Position numbers and translations under genes: made by a program | In this document: positions 12,101-20,233 of the stretch, piece by piece | Layout: each line of letters starts with the position of its first letter | How positions within the stretch are numbered: position 1 is the first letter of the stretch | Notes under the pieces: generated by a model | What the model was told of the DNA's origin: nothing | Database searches by the model: none | Seen by the model: only the letters and a program-made list of their open reading frames with translations | Assembly: GCF_032362555.1 (NCBI RefSeq) | Contig: NC_083519.1 | Span: forward strand, 3,241,501-3,305,500 | DNA length: 64,000 bases | Direction: 5' to 3' | DNA from: Amyelois transitella | Lineage: Eukaryota > Arthropoda > Insecta > Lepidoptera > Pyralidae

Positions 12101-14859
12101 TCTGCGGAACTGCTGTCTCCAGAATGAGATCTTTTGCGTGAACGTGGTCTTAAGCTACGGACTTTTTCTTCTGTGGTCTGGAACAAGTAACATAGTCTTA
12201 CAAAAAACAATTATATAGGTACCAGTCATAGTCACTACGAAATAAAAAGTCACTACATTTTCATCTGCGGGAGGGCAATCAAGATAAAAAACTTGATTGA
12301 TGATAATTCTTCCTTTTAAACACACTCAAAACAAAACAATTCAAATTCAAATCAATACAAGCACAACTCACCTTAGCACCTTTAGAAGATTTACTTTCAA
12401 TGGTTTCCGGCGTAGCATTATCAGCTATACCAGATATATTACTAAAAGAACTACTCGGTGTCACGTCGGGACTTCTGTCCCCTTCTTTTACACCGTTAGG
12501 CGACACAGGCATTTCGCTTACAGCATTCGATGTATCAGATATAGAACTATTTCCACCGTCGCTACCTTCCTTGCTGTTTTCCTCAATTTGTTCAATATTG
12601 CTATTTTCGTCCGCCCCATTATCGGTTCTAGTTTGCATAATACTTTGCCTTATTTTATCTATTGTTTGTTGTTCTGTGTCGTTCGCTACATAGTCGTCAC
12701 ATTTATAGCTGAAAAATTGTAAACAAGTTGTAGAGTATGCTTGCAAACCTTGCTGTTTTCCTTTGAAACCAGTTTAATCGGACCATTCATCTAATGCTGT
12801 GAATGTCTTATGAGGCTAATAAAAAAAGCTCTAACTACTTATGAATTAAAAAGTCTCAAGGTCAGAAAAATATTCTACTGTAAAAACTACGACATTGAAA
12901 TTTTCAAATAATTATTCTGTTCTGCTTTACTCAAAGCCAATAAAAAATAAAGTGATTTTTATTTATTGGCATTTAAATTTAAAAAAAAAATTATATGTAT
13001 ATAGTTAGGTACGCAACAAAATTCATAAAAACAGTAAAAAGGATGAGAGGAGAATAAAGGATAATGTTGGTTGCATGTTTAGAGTAGGTATACAAAGTGA
13101 AATGGCAATATATAATATGTCAGGGTGGAAAGGGTTTTGCTCAGCAGTCAGACATGGACAACATACAAAAATATAAAATTGTTTGAAAAGCTTAAAAGAA
13201 ATGAAGGTTTCATTACCAGTAGACTGAATAAACATCACAGCTCATGCACAACTGGTGCTCAGTGCTTTCTGCATGTAACTTGGCATGCCCGTTGACATAT
13301 CGGCCACAATTCACTGCCCCGCATTGCAGGCACAGCCAGTTCTGTTCCTTTACTGCACATTCTGTAACTATCAAAGGAATTTTTGTTAAATCATGGAAAA
13401 TAAAATGCTTGAGTGATTCCTTAATAAAAGGTGATTTGTATTTTTTATTCACTGATGGCATAGGTAGTTAGTTACTTTTAATTAAATAATTTTACATACA
13501 TAATATAATCATGTCTATATCCCTAGTGGAGTAAGCAAAGCCAACAGTCTTAAAAAGACTCATAGGCCACATCCAACTGTTTGGCTTAATGATAGAATTT
13601 CGATTCAAATAGTGACAGATTGCTAGCCCATAGCCTAAAAGAAGAATCCCAAGTTTATAAGCCTTTCCATTAGTCGCCTTTTTCGACATGCATAGGAAAG
13701 AGATGGAGTGGTCCTATTCTTTTTTCTATTTGTGCAGAGAACCATACGGCACATAAATAACTTTGAAGTTTTATAATGAACTTTCCTACTTTTTGATCTT
13801 CATACTTATAGGTATCATCACACTCATAAACTAGATAGGTTAGGAAGGTTAGGTATGATCATTACTATCATCATTCTAAAATCAGATATATCTATATATC
13901 TGATTTTAGAATGATAATTCCTTGATAAAAAACAATTCATTAAAATGATAAACTGATGAAGTAAAATAAACCTTGACTAGGACCAGTCCCAAACACATTT
14001 CAATTTCCATTTGATGCTGAAGTCAGATTAAATTGAGTAATAAAAGCAGTTCTAGAGGAATAGAATAGAATATAGAATTCTTATTGATATATTTAGGTAT
14101 CCATTTCTTTATGCATTTCAAAGGGCATTCTACTACTTTATGGTATAAATAAAGAAATGACCTTTCACTTAGGTAGTTTTATATATGTTCATTAAAACAC
14201 CTACATATTAATAAAGATTTCATACATCATATCAGGAACTTTGTTATACATAGCATCTATATTATACTGGTAGTTCAGCACACATAAAAATTGATTGGCT
14301 GGCCTGATAGTGAATTGTAATGTATGTACATCAGCACAGTACAATATTGTCCTTATAAATTGATTTATTTAATGAGTCACTTCATGATTCTCTATAGTGT
14401 ATGTAGCAGTAACGACCCGAAAATTGTGTAGGTACCTTTGTATGATAAAAAGGCAGTGCAGTAAAAGTAGAGACTTATTTGCTTAGCTACCAGTTGCTAC
14501 CTATTCCGCAGTTTCTTGTTCAAAATAGCCCTACTTCATGTGGTTATCTTTATTTAAATGAAATGCGTCAGAAAAGCAACATCATTCACGGTCACCCATG
14601 CCAACCCCCCCCTCCCGCAACCTGCGAACAGCTGATTATTTCAACTCGTATTGATTTTTCTAAACTAACCTCCATCTACATCCGTATGTAAAATAGCAAC
14701 CTCATATTCCTCCTCTTATTATTAGCAACTTAGATGAATACATTACGGTTAAAAATTAATTGAAATACCTGAACAACTGAAGTTCTTTGTGATTATGGTG
14801 TCCTCGACGTTGAATTCGGTGTCCAATTTGACGTTATCTAACAAATGCGTACATTCCAT
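104..14859 (-). CDS. Usp3: Ubiquitin carboxyl-terminal hydrolase 3-like (USP3), 3' part outside window
   Basis: Deubiquitinase of the USP3 type; relatives act in the nucleus on ubiquitinated histones H2A/H2B. Exons on the minus strand: 14859-14769, 13361-13217, 12708-12372, 12177-11824, 10013-9868, 9106-8992, 235-104. Together they give 1,320 nt (440 residues) in one continuous frame. Exons 1-2 encode an N-terminal zf-UBP zinc finger beginning MECTHL and containing [10 protein letters not shown]. Exon 3 is an acidic, Ser/Asn-rich linker. Exon 4 holds the catalytic Cys box ([18 protein letters not shown]). Exon 5 holds [14 protein letters not shown]. Exon 7 carries the first CxxC of the USP zinc ribbon and [11 protein letters not shown]. 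The catalytic His/Asp boxes must lie left of position 1. The intron after exon 4 uses a GC donor (AAAG|GCGAGT). The intron 236-8991 hosts an errantivirus. The start ATG is chosen because USP3 proteins begin MEC-H-L. Confidence 0.9.
256..594. repeat. Head-to-head pair of one interspersed repeat
   Basis: The left copy (about 256-440, plus strand) reads CACTACATAGTATAAA, then ACGCAACGGATTTTGATGCG, GTGATTCAAGAGGAAGG and a GC-rich end ending CGGGTCGCTAGT. The right half (about 446-594) is the same succession of blocks in reverse complement, ending TTTATACTATGTAGCG. The GC-rich terminus with CTAGT resembles Helitron-type 3' ends of Lepidoptera, but the paired inverted ends could also mark a TIR element. 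It lies in the same USP3 intron as the errantivirus. Confidence 0.55.
631..716 (+). repeat. Short retroposon family A, 5' fragment
   Basis: TGCCGTGTGGTTTCCGGC followed by AATAGGACCACTCCACCTCT and GGCGACTAAGGG. These are the diagnostic 5' half blocks of family A; the 3' half is absent. Confidence 0.7.
772..817 (+). repeat. Short retroposon family B, 3' fragment
   Basis: A short piece (GGTGAGGATGTAACCAG, then GCCAGAAGAAAGGA) resembling the 3' end of the family B copy at 29198-29353. Confidence 0.4.
1123..1126. repeat. Target-site duplication CGTA of the errantivirus (left)
   Basis: CGTA immediately precedes the 5' LTR and recurs at 8705-8708 after the 3' LTR. A 4-bp alternating pyrimidine-purine target (YRYR) is characteristic of errantivirus integrases. 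Confidence 0.85.
1127..1409 (+). repeat. 5' LTR
   Basis: The 283-bp LTR starts TGTTACGGG and ends CATAATT. By eye it matches 8422-8704 with a constant offset of 7,295 and no indel, including the 8-T run. A polyadenylation signal AATAAA is at 1349-1354. The short open frame crossing the LTR is not a gene. Confidence 0.92.
1409..1424 (+). promoter_or_regulatory. Errantivirus primer-binding site
   Basis: TGGCGCAGTCTTGG starts at the last base of the 5' LTR. TGGCGCAGTC resembles the tRNA-Ser primed sites of 17.6/297-like errantiviruses, where the PBS also overlaps the LTR end by one base. The tRNA identity is from family knowledge and was not checked against a tRNA set. Confidence 0.55.
1609..1618 (+). 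promoter_or_regulatory. Leader AUG plus splice donor for env subgenomic RNA (inferred)
   Basis: In the untranslated leader between the PBS and gag, an ATG at 1609-1611 is followed five bases later by a strong donor (GTAAGT at 1617-1622). In unspliced RNA this ATG opens a three-codon upstream ORF. If the donor is used with the acceptor at 6691-6692, the leader AUG is in frame with env. This is inferred from splice consensus and frame; there is no transcript evidence. Confidence 0.6.
1804..3117 (+). CDS. gag: Errantivirus Gag
   Basis: A 437-residue structural polyprotein that packages the element RNA. The N-terminal half is helical and capsid-like. From about residue 215 it becomes rich in Pro, Asn and Gln, and the last ~80 residues are rich in Tyr, Asp and Asn. 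No CCHC zinc knuckle is visible, as is usual for errantiviral Gag. It ends at TAG 3115-3117, just after an A AAA AAG slippery heptamer at 3102-3108 that would shift ribosomes into pol. The start at 1804 is the first long-frame ATG after the leader. Confidence 0.9.
   Translation: MAQQQIPLGQPSTGHVEPDTIIKALRLAPDFDGNPHTLPRFIQLCDQIVGAYWTEDNHLTNLFLINGILNKIKGNAALTINANGIPSDWLGIRNHLINNFSDQRDETTLYNDLAMQVQGNSSPQEFYDRCQTLFSTIMTFVTLHESIPTTVTAKRDLYKKLTMQAFVRGLKEPLGSRIRCMRPESMEKALEFVQEELNTMYLQQRNEGLPKNLQGSSASKPVQTPTPSPQTQLPQIPKPFTFGPMTQFPPRQNFNNYQPKPNAQFQLNQTTPRMPTRTQQMFAAPPRNYNANSNMFRLPNRNFNNNAGPRPMSGVNHFTPRVLPPSGHDWTKHGNPPPTNYFKSRDVNLNECYAYDSDYNYYPVYYEPDYSDYNNYNYVEPIDYDRTNYNVFDENLYTGQGPSISEVTYNGQTDNLPQPSSSQAEDFQIASLTKKLK
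3102..3108 (+). promoter_or_regulatory. -1 ribosomal frameshift heptamer A AAA AAG (gag to pol)
   Basis: In the gag frame the bases read ACA AAA AAG, i.e. an X XXY YYZ heptamer seven bases before the gag stop. The pol frame is -1 relative to gag, is open through this site, and has no ATG near its beginning. That supports expression by -1 frameshifting. Confidence 0.75.
3153..6740 (+). CDS. pol: Errantivirus Pol (protease, reverse transcriptase, RNase H, integrase)
   Basis: A 1,195-residue frame. The first codon here is GTG; the true product is a Gag-Pol fusion made by -1 frameshift at 3102-3108. Aspartic protease motif LLLDTGA is at residues ~10-16. The reverse transcriptase has YLDD at ~423. 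Gypsy RNase H has TTDAS at ~570. The integrase has an HHCC zinc-binding segment at ~855-895 and a D,D-35-E-type core at ~917 (HMDLF), ~971 (TDQGPEF) and ~1007 (GNIERFH). The C-terminal tail is short and basic, without a chromodomain. All catalytic motifs are present and no stop or frameshift is seen. It overlaps the env frame by 29 nt. Confidence 0.93.
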   Translation: MQITDPPLKLLLDTGANQSFLSPIAAKKYYPHVQLNYDPFQITNIHGTSKSDHSITLPCFQEFNCDNDITLFLYDFHEFFDGLIGLDLLTQWEAKLDLKDLIIVTSNASNPIKMYNSRNVNLYEDIIPAKSSKLLRLPINVGDGDAYIPEQVLCNCLIHECITSVKNNRGVIEIENPSDHDVILSLDRPANAELFNVDSASIDQQPMSKRTQEVLSRLRTDHLNAEEKANLLQLCSQYSDIFYIDGEALTFTNQVKHSIKTTDEVPIYTKSHRYPFIHRQEVRDQIQKMLDQGIIRPSESAWSSPIWVVPKKLDASGKQKWRLVVDFRKLNEKTIDDKYPIPNINDVLDKLGKCQYFTTLDLASGFYQCEMNPQDIPKTAFNVEHGHFEFLRMPMGLKNAPSTFQRVMDNVLRGLQNEICLVYLDDIIVFSTSLQEHILNLEKVFQRLRESNFKVQMDKSEFLKLETAYLGHVITRDGIKPNPDKISAIVKYPIPKTSKEIKQFLGLLGYYRKFIPDFARITKPMTHCLKKGQRISIDNPAYVKCFETCKSLLTNDPILKYPDFEKEFILTTDASNFAIGAILSQGPIGSDKPISYASRTLNTSETNYSTIEKELLAIVWATKYFRPYLFGRKFKVLTDHKPLQWLMSLREPNSRLTRWKLKLSEYDFSVIYKKGKSNTNADALSRVEIHNEELDQLLDDLQSIIGNPSEKPQTLQGSTTATVHTSEENPILEVPITDEPLNKFHRQLVITIVGDVKKRPVVTKPFDTHTRVSVQISESNLEQEVINTVKEYVNPKVKTGMLLNPPLAMYSIIPIIQNNFKNSAMNLVLCKSEIENVKQYLRQQEIISNYHNGKTNHRGINECFLSLSHRYFWPKMKEHIAKFIGECTICGQAKYDRNPVKPQFNLVPPVSKPFEVVHMDLFTAQNEKYLTFIDVFSKYAQAYILRDGTALSILQGLLTFCTHHGLPLTIVTDQGPEFNNQMFSEFVRLHKITHHKTLAHTPSDNGNIERFHSTLLEHLRILSIQQKTEPIVNLMPYALIAYNSSVHSFTKCRPYDLINGHFNPRDPIDIDVTGHLMQQYLQTHKDRMKTVYELIHDSTTVEREAIIENRNKNREPEIEYQPQQQVFITNPSASRQKIAPRYTQDTVLADLPIHIYTSKKRGPIAKVRLKRIPKSAKLLQVTPNSDRDTSARSSS
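6684..6693 (+). promoter_or_regulatory. Putative env splice acceptor
   Basis: TTGTTGCAG ends at 6692 inside the 3' end of pol. Directly after it the env frame is open and begins with a short leucine-rich hydrophobic run that precedes the first codon listed for env. Paired with the leader donor at 1617 it keeps frame. Inferred from sequence only. Confidence 0.55.
6712..8400 (+). CDS. env: Errantivirus envelope, baculovirus-F-like fusion protein
   Basis: A 562-residue frame beginning at GTG, not ATG, so the real N-terminus is probably supplied by splicing to a leader AUG. A furin-type site RLRR at ~95-98 is followed by a Gly-rich hydrophobic segment ([12 protein letters not shown]), the arrangement of the F fusion protein of baculoviruses and insect errantiviruses. 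The ectodomain has several Cys residues. A transmembrane helix lies at ~496-516 ([13 protein letters not shown]) with a tail of about 45 residues. No stop or frameshift is visible. Function as a fusogen is family inference. The first ~30 listed residues are not a signal peptide; the hydrophobic stretch lies just upstream in the same frame. Confidence 0.85.
   Translation: MTRAQEVQVDSLEDGPGLLPFKLGPTRLVTHDHSFLQYIELSSIEKHIELVKHQIVELKVRLPNDTYQIFEHQVDYLSNKLNKTTYELDSLEPHRLRRGLVDGLGSMIKSITGNLDYTDAINYNKAIESLETNQKKLASNYNTHVSLNKEWMAHHASVLVSLVENQKKLNHTLNILLDDEIHKNSNLIKYAKLAQFLSIVTNNIDELSNELRRIEDILAFTRTSSVHHSMLRVDILSKIIRKLKELYNNEQLLDIDLRDYYNIIQAGSYYMNRQIVIVFKFPILSTETYDLYKLPIVPNQYNQILIPPHPLLATNGKEYMYIEAECPKIQSRYLCQPTTYQQIRSDSDCIQTLIFRQAIDDSCQQITVNLTRETLEKLDDRHYILTLPRPTKVRFTCERDEYRILHRSHLITIPRRCSVQTDDFTIYNSQDRVEGQPVKIFNIPDNPDLHISSQPAITLNSIDLKMLRNIQDRVLSQKPMEMDEVNTASLYHTTVPLYVLLSITAVAATVILSRKYMNRRQNPGTTDDIPKTEETSRSTTIYSIPSPANRISNATFSLKNLK
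8411..8421 (+). promoter_or_regulatory. Errantivirus polypurine tract
   Basis: AAGGGTGGAGG abuts the first base of the 3' LTR, the expected place for the plus-strand primer. Confidence 0.75.
8422..8704 (+). repeat. 3' LTR
   Basis: A 283-bp copy of 1127-1409, followed by the right CGTA target duplication (8705-8708). No differences from the 5' LTR were seen by eye. Confidence 0.92.
9161..9274 (+). repeat. Short retroposon family A, 3' fragment
   Basis: CTATCATTAAGCC, then CAGTCTTTTCAAGACTG, CCCCGCAAGGGATATAGACG and a TATGTATG tail, in the intron 5' of exon 6 of the USP3-like gene. Confidence 0.8.
9594..9845 (+). repeat. Short retroposon family A, near full length
   Basis: Starts GCCGTGTGGTTCCCGGCACC, runs through the middle blocks (GGACCACTCCATCTC, CGATGGGCTAGCAACCTGTC) and ends in AGGGATATAGACGTG. 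It lies in the USP3 intron between exons 5 and 6. Confidence 0.85.
10386..10535 (-). repeat. Short retroposon family A, partial
   Basis: Reverse-complement 3' and middle blocks (AATCACGTCTA...GACTGACAGGCCATG...TTGCTAGCCCATCGCCTAAA) next to a (CA)n run, in USP3 intron 4. Confidence 0.75.
13496..13752 (-). repeat. Short retroposon family A, near full length
   Basis: Reverse-complement copy from ATAATCATGTCTATATCCC through TTGCTAGCCCATAGCC to GGAGTGGTCCTATTC and CATACGGCAC. It lies in USP3 intron 1, about 25% diverged in places. Confidence 0.8.
13870..13915. repeat. Perfect 46-bp palindrome
   Basis: Two 22-nt arms (left arm starts ATCATTCTAAAATCAG) separated by two bases form a perfect hairpin in USP3 intron 1. 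It is AT-rich. It may be a foldback or MITE remnant; no gene function is evident. Confidence 0.85.
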
Positions 14860-16121
14860 TCTTCATAATATAATTTATATATTCACTAGAAATGATATTG
14901 TAAGCTGTGAATTTAATTCATAAAACTAAGAATTAATTCGTAATACGGCACAGCAATCTCAGAATAGGTAGGTAGGTACTTATTCAACTCAGAGAAATAT
15001 GAAATGAATGAAAGGAAGGAGTCAGCAAATGACATTTGTCATGAAAACAAGCGAGAGAGAGAAACAGTTCAACAAAAACAATTAATTGTGTTCGGATACA
15101 ATCTCAAATAAAAAGATATTGACAATTTTAAATAAAAATAGAGCTAAAACATCCATACTTAGCAGTTAAAAAATACCTTAAGCAAGGTAAAGATTGTTAA
15201 TTTTGGTAACAAAATTATCCGTTCGTTCATATAATTATTCGTTTTGTTCTAGCTTCGTGTGTGACGGATTGTACTTTTATTTTACTCAACCAATAGAAAA
15301 CAAAAATCGAAGAAATCCGAATACCTACAACCTACTTATGAATTTAGGTTGGCACTTGGAAATCGTATTTCCGCATCCGCGTGCATTGCAAAACTTGTTA
15401 ACTTATTTTTATGGACTATAATTTATCAAATAAAATTAGTTAAATACATAACAGAAGGGAAAATTAATTTCGCTGAGATGAAAATTTCTTATTGGCTAAG
15501 AAGTTTCCGGTAATAAACTATATTGTATTAATCAGTTCACGGAATAGCGTTTACTGCCTATTATAGACCTCTCTGGAAAACTTTATTGGTAATGTAGGAA
15601 AAACATTTCGTTAACCACTAAACTTAAAAAACCATTTCATACGCCCGCTTGAATTATTACATTACATCTGTGTATTTATGTCTGTGCAATAGATGTTTTT
15701 TTATTTCGATGTCTACTTATAGAAATAATGGAATTACGTTCAAAACAAGATACTTCCCGAAATAAAGTAAAAAGTTGGTGACTAATGCCATCTATTGGAG
15801 AATAAAATAAGTGGTAGTTGCATGAAATAGGTATTCCTGCGCAGAATCCATTATTTTTCTTTATTCATCTCCGCTATTGTTTGCACTCTGCACATTTTTT
15901 AGAACACACTGTAGGCTTTTATTGTTCATTACCTAACTAAAAAGTTCCAATTATCCTTACTTCTGAAATTATTGTTCTGAAGTTTCTATAGCTTCACAAT
16001 TGTTAATGTATGATTTATCTGTGAAAGAATACTTGCAAGGTTAATTTTCTTTAAGCTTATCTGCATGTGTACAGGTTGCGTAAATAAAAGTAACTCAATT
16101 TATTTTATAAATTTATTACAC
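14860..16121. other. Intergenic, no gene seen
   Basis: AT-rich space between the USP3-like start codon (transcribed leftward) and the 3' end of RpS17. It should contain the USP3 promoter, but no convincing TATA or initiator was found. Short open frames here lack codon structure or splice support. Confidence 0.6.
16099..16117 (-). terminator. RpS17 polyadenylation signals
   Basis: Two AATAAA hexamers on the minus strand (16104-16099 and 16117-16112) lie within 25 nt after the RpS17 stop codon, consistent with the short 3' UTRs of ribosomal protein genes. Confidence 0.65.
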
Positions 16122-17494
16122 TTAATTACGTCTGCCACCATAACCACCCTGAGTGGCTGGCTGCGTCAGCTGCAGACCATTGATGTTGTTAAAGTCAAGC
16201 ATTTTCAACATGTCCTTAGTGTCTGGGTCAACCTCAATGATGTCATGTTCCAGTGCGGAAACTTCAGGAACGTAGTTGTCACGTCGCTCCCTCTCCTCCT
16301 CCTGCAGCTTGATAGAGATTCCACGGACTTGGGAGTGACGGAGACGTCTCATCAAGTGGGTGGCGAACCTGAAGAGGAGAGTGGAAGAACTTTATTAATA
16401 TCTTAACTTAGTTGAGAAGCTTACTGTGTAGAATAAAAATACTTTCCACTCTTCTATCTTACATAAATTTAGACATTCTAATTTATTCCCTAACTAATCT
16501 AGCGACACAATAGAATTTCGTAAATTCCAAATGCTTCATAATTTTACTTGAAACATTTAGGACATCTGAATTATGTGTTCAATGTGATATAGAAAAATTT
16601 TATACATTTTTTTCTAGTACAGAAACCTCAGAAAAAGCATGTTTGCTAGACATCCATCATGTGGGCTAAATTAACAAAATTAAATCACTTTGGTGGAAAG
16701 TGACATGAGGTTGCATCTCATCTGGATGACACTACCCTAAATATCGAATTTTGATACGATTTTCCCTGAAATGCAAATCATTTCTTAGAAGGTTTAGTAT
16801 TTGTGTAGACAAAGACGATAATCACAAGACTCAAAAGGTCATGTTAAACTGCATGCAGGCCATCCAGTTTTAAAAGCATTAAAATTCAAAGATGATGATT
16901 AATTGTCTAAAAGCAAAATCGAAATTTTGATACACTGCAAAAATGTTTACAAGGTATTTACTTGAATACCTGGCGTACAAAAACTTGTGTTTATATTTAT
17001 TTATATATAAAATATATAAATATGATCACGATAAATTAACAACAATGTTAAGAATATTCGAAACACTTTTTTTATGCTGAAGTCGATCTGATGAACATTT
17101 TTTGTACAAAACAATGTAAAATAAGATTATGTATGTATACAAAACATACATATCATAAAGAAGTAGGTAGGTACTTAACTGAGAGTGAAAAACTTACCCT
17201 GCAATTTTGTTACGGAGAGGTTTGGTAGGAATGATAGCGATTTCTTCACATATTCTCTTGTTTGTGTCGAAATCAAGGGTGAGTTTAGTATAATACTTCT
17301 CTATGATAATCTTCGCCGCTTTCTTGACGGTTTTAGTTCTAACACGGCCCTGGAAGATGTAAGGTTAGAACGTAAATATACATGTAAATTTACGAAAACA
17401 TATTTACAAAAACAATATAAGCACTTGTGTCACTTAATTCAGTGTAAGATTTAGCAGATTTTTAAGGATTTTATCTACAAATAAAAATTACCAT
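16122..17494 (-). CDS. RpS17: 40S ribosomal protein S17
   Basis: Structural protein of the small ribosomal subunit (eS17). Exons: 17494-17492 (just the ATG), 17349-17198 and 16368-16122, totalling 402 nt and 133 residues, the usual family length. The translation starts [14 protein letters not shown], continues [23 protein letters not shown] and ends with [18 protein letters not shown] and a Gly/Arg-rich tail (GGYGGRRN). These are near-invariant eS17 segments. Both introns have GT-AG ends. The leader before the ATG contains a pyrimidine run (TTTCTTTTTGC) like the TOP start sites of ribosomal protein mRNAs, so translation is probably growth-regulated. Confidence 0.95.
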
Positions 17495-17519
17495 GATTGT
17501 GACTTGCTCTCGTCTTCTG

Positions 17520-17560
17520 ACAGATAGCAAAAAGAAACTAGAAAGAAAGAAGCGAAAACA
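17520..17560 (-). promoter_or_regulatory. RpS17 start region with pyrimidine tract
   Basis: On the minus strand the ~30 nt upstream of the RpS17 ATG include CTAGTTTCTTTTTGCTATC. This is a plausible 5' TOP initiation site; the exact start is not determined. Confidence 0.45.
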
Positions 17561-18191
17561 ATTATGTCAAAAGTAGCCATAGACAATTTTAAATTTGATA
17601 TTCCTGTACTGACGTTCCACACAAATTGTTCCTACTCACTTTGCAAATTGTCTCTGCAATTCATTGCCGCAACGAGGGACCCAGTTGCTTCTTATATAGA
17701 CAAGTTTTTATGATTGTTAGTATACAGCGACCGTCGTAGGTTTTAATAAACTAGTTTAGTAAAAATCATTCACTCGTGGCTCCGTTTGCCCGGAATACTA
17801 AAAGGCCCTCTATGTCCTTCTCTGTACTATATTCTTCGATCAAGTATAAAAAAAACTAGATACACAACACCACCACAGAAAAATATCCTCACCAAATGAA
17901 CGCTCACTCGACCTTTTGGGTTGCCTTTTCATTCAGTAGCATTCGTCCGTTCCAAATGTAAACATGCAACACTGCGTGTTCAATGCAAAATTGTAAAAAT
18001 CACACGTCCAGAAAGTTAAAGGAACATGGAGTGGCATTTTTAAGATAATTTTTTTTGTTATTAATACAATATGCATGAAATTCCATTAAATTTAAGCCAG
18101 AAAACCTTTTAAAACATTATTTTAGTTTATATTTATGACATTCATAAATATATATATATACATAATACATGTACAACATACATACATACAT

Positions 18192-18285
18192 AAAATCACG
18201 CCTCTTTCCCGGAGAGGTAGGCAGAGACTACCTCTTTCCACTTGCCACGATCTCTGCATACTTCCTTCGCTTCATCCATGTACTA
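18192..18285 (-). repeat. LINE 3' fragment (C-terminal RT tail family)
   Basis: AAAATCACGCCTCTTTCCCG, then AGGCAGAGACTACCTCTTTC and CATACTTCCTTCGCTTCATCC. It matches the start of the longer copy at 51684-51946, in the same orientation. Confidence 0.7.
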
Positions 18286-18343
18286 TTAATATTATTACAT
18301 CCATGTAGATTAATATTATTATTAATTTACATTATTATTAATA

Positions 18344-18389
18344 ATTTTTAGGCCCATTGTTGTAATTTTACAACAATGGGCCTAAAAAT
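18344..18389. repeat. Perfect 46-bp palindrome with TA-flanked ends
   Basis: 22-nt arms around a TT centre. The core reads TAGGCCCATTGTTGTAA and its reverse complement. The TA next to GGCCC on both sides suggests two joined terminal inverted repeats of a TA-inserting element with the interior lost. Inference only. Confidence 0.8.
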
Positions 18390-18899
18390 GTATAGGGAGC
18401 GGTATATGGATGGCTGCTACCTGAAATTCGTTTGCAACATAGTTATAACAATTGGGTCCCACGGCGACAGGCCACAGCAACAAATTGCACGTGAGTAGGG
18501 TCGGATAGGCCTTTTTTACTAATAATGACATCTTCAGTAATCAACTGTCAAATTTAATAATTATTGTCTATAGCCTCTGGCAATTCACCGATGTCACCAA
18601 CATACAGCTAGCAGCACTAATCTAGCGCTTTATTGGCTATAACAGCGTTTAAATTTGAAGTAAAACTTAGTAATCTAATATTTATATTTTCATAAGATTA
18701 AAAAAAGATGAAAAAATATTGCATGTCTGAAAGGGCAAACTGTTGATACAGTTAAATTAATATTTCTATCCACATGTCTACACAGTTATGCAATAAATAT
18801 TTTGAATTTGGAATGTCCCTATGACGAGTACAGGATGGTAGTGAGACTCCATGTTGTACTCCAACATATCTGTAGTGATCTTAGTGGTAGCTAGTAAGC

Positions 18900-19860
18900 C
18901 TCTTAGGAGCGTCAGGTCGATTACATTCAGCAAGTAAGCGGCGTAGCCGGGGTTGGAACCTTAGCACCTCTTACCTCGTACCCTTCTCCTTTTAGCGTCG
19001 TCAAAGAGGCGGCGTCTATAGGGATATATACGCGTTGAGATCCAGGCGGTGCGCTTGAAATTAAAATCGCAAATTCCCGGATCGGAGAGCCATCATACAT
19101 CATACAAATCTCAACGCCCAGTGCGTAGAACGGTTGAAGCTGCACATGTGGTATCGGCACTTAATTTCTTTTAACTAAAAGGGAAGCTCACGATAGGCAA
19201 ATGCCTGTTATTAAAATTTCATCACGCCGATAGACATAGTAGTTGGGGAACTGATTCTGATCTGAGATCAGAACGATGTCAACTTACCACTGATTTCAGA
19301 AGGCTGCATCTAGTCTTGGAGAGTTCACTGACATTCTAGTCGATGATCCGTTAAGCTTTATAAGAGAGTCGTTGGCTTCGGGGCTGCTCTGGGCAGTCAG
19401 CAACACTGTGTGCCTTTTCGTTCCGCAATAACTTGTAGTACATACACCGGGCAGGACATATAGTTGGCTATGTGTAGGAGCGACCTGAAACAGACCCTGG
19501 CGGCGGTTAAACTTGGCAATTCAAGAATGATATAAATAATGGATACCCGCGCTCAAACTGGCTGTACGTGGAAAATAACAAATTAGGGAAGACATGGCAG
19601 TCCCTCCGTACGATGGAAGACAGACACATAGAGGAAACTGTGGAGAAACGGATGCGAGAGCATAGAAGTAGGTACAGAACACCCGAGGAGGAGGCAAAGC
19701 TATCTATTTTAAGAACATTGCGGATTCGGGAAACCTTGCTCATTGGGGTCAGATTTACCGGGTTGCGTAGGAGAGGCAGATACGCCAAAGGTCACGCTGC
19801 AAAAAGGGAACGGGAAACCTCTTATCGACCCGAAGGCGTGCTTATCTATCACGTTGCTGT
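18900..19860. other. Unassigned, less AT-rich island upstream of FKBP46
   Basis: This stretch has higher GC than its surroundings and two short open frames, about 77 codons on the minus strand (19160-18927) and about 100 codons on the plus strand (19568-19873, Arg/Glu-rich). I recognise neither, and no splice signals tie them to a gene. They may be decayed retroelement sequence. Confidence 0.35.
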
Positions 19861-19911
19861 CAGTCTTTTGTAGGTATGCTCTAAGAATGCGAAAAATCTT
19901 GTGTTGAGTCA

Positions 19912-19954
19912 AACATGGTGGTGGTTTACTGGCTGCAGCATATACCCCAAAATA
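19912..19954 (-). repeat. Inverted copy of the FKBP46 start exon and donor region
   Basis: On the minus strand this segment resembles 20236-20280, which contains the FKBP46 start exon, its donor and the first ~35 intron bases, with roughly 80% identity by eye. The ATG is altered (GTATTTTGGGG) and the donor is changed. The spacer holds the FKBP46 promoter. Confidence 0.7.
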
Positions 19955-20085
19955 CATAATCTTCGCAAACTGGCGCTTTTTAAGTCCAATTGTAAGTTTT
20001 TAATAGATACAGTTGGCAACAGCGTTTCGTCCGTCACCCGCCCGCCTCATTTTCGTTTCGTTCGTTTTTCTCGTGGTCGAGGTCG

Positions 20086-20090
20086 TCAGT
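20086..20090 (+). promoter_or_regulatory. FKBP46 candidate initiator TCAGT
   Basis: TCAGTGG lies in a CG-containing stretch (GGTCGAGGTCGTCAGTGG) about 145 nt before the FKBP46 ATG. It fits the arthropod initiator consensus; no TATA box is seen. Confidence 0.45.
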
Positions 20091-20233
20091 GGTAGTTTCA
20101 GAGGTTTTGCCGCTTTGTAACTTAAATTGTTGTGATATCTATGAGAATAAGTATTTTAAAGTGCGTGGACATCTACGAATAAGCCGACCTTTCTTTCGTT
20201 AATACATAATAACTAGTACTTAAACTATTCAAG

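Noticed and set aside
12297-12722. Plus-strand ORFs of 141 and 97 codons opposite USP3 exon 3
   Set aside because: They are shadows of the low-complexity Ser/Asn/Glu-rich exon, whose frame joins its neighbours exactly.
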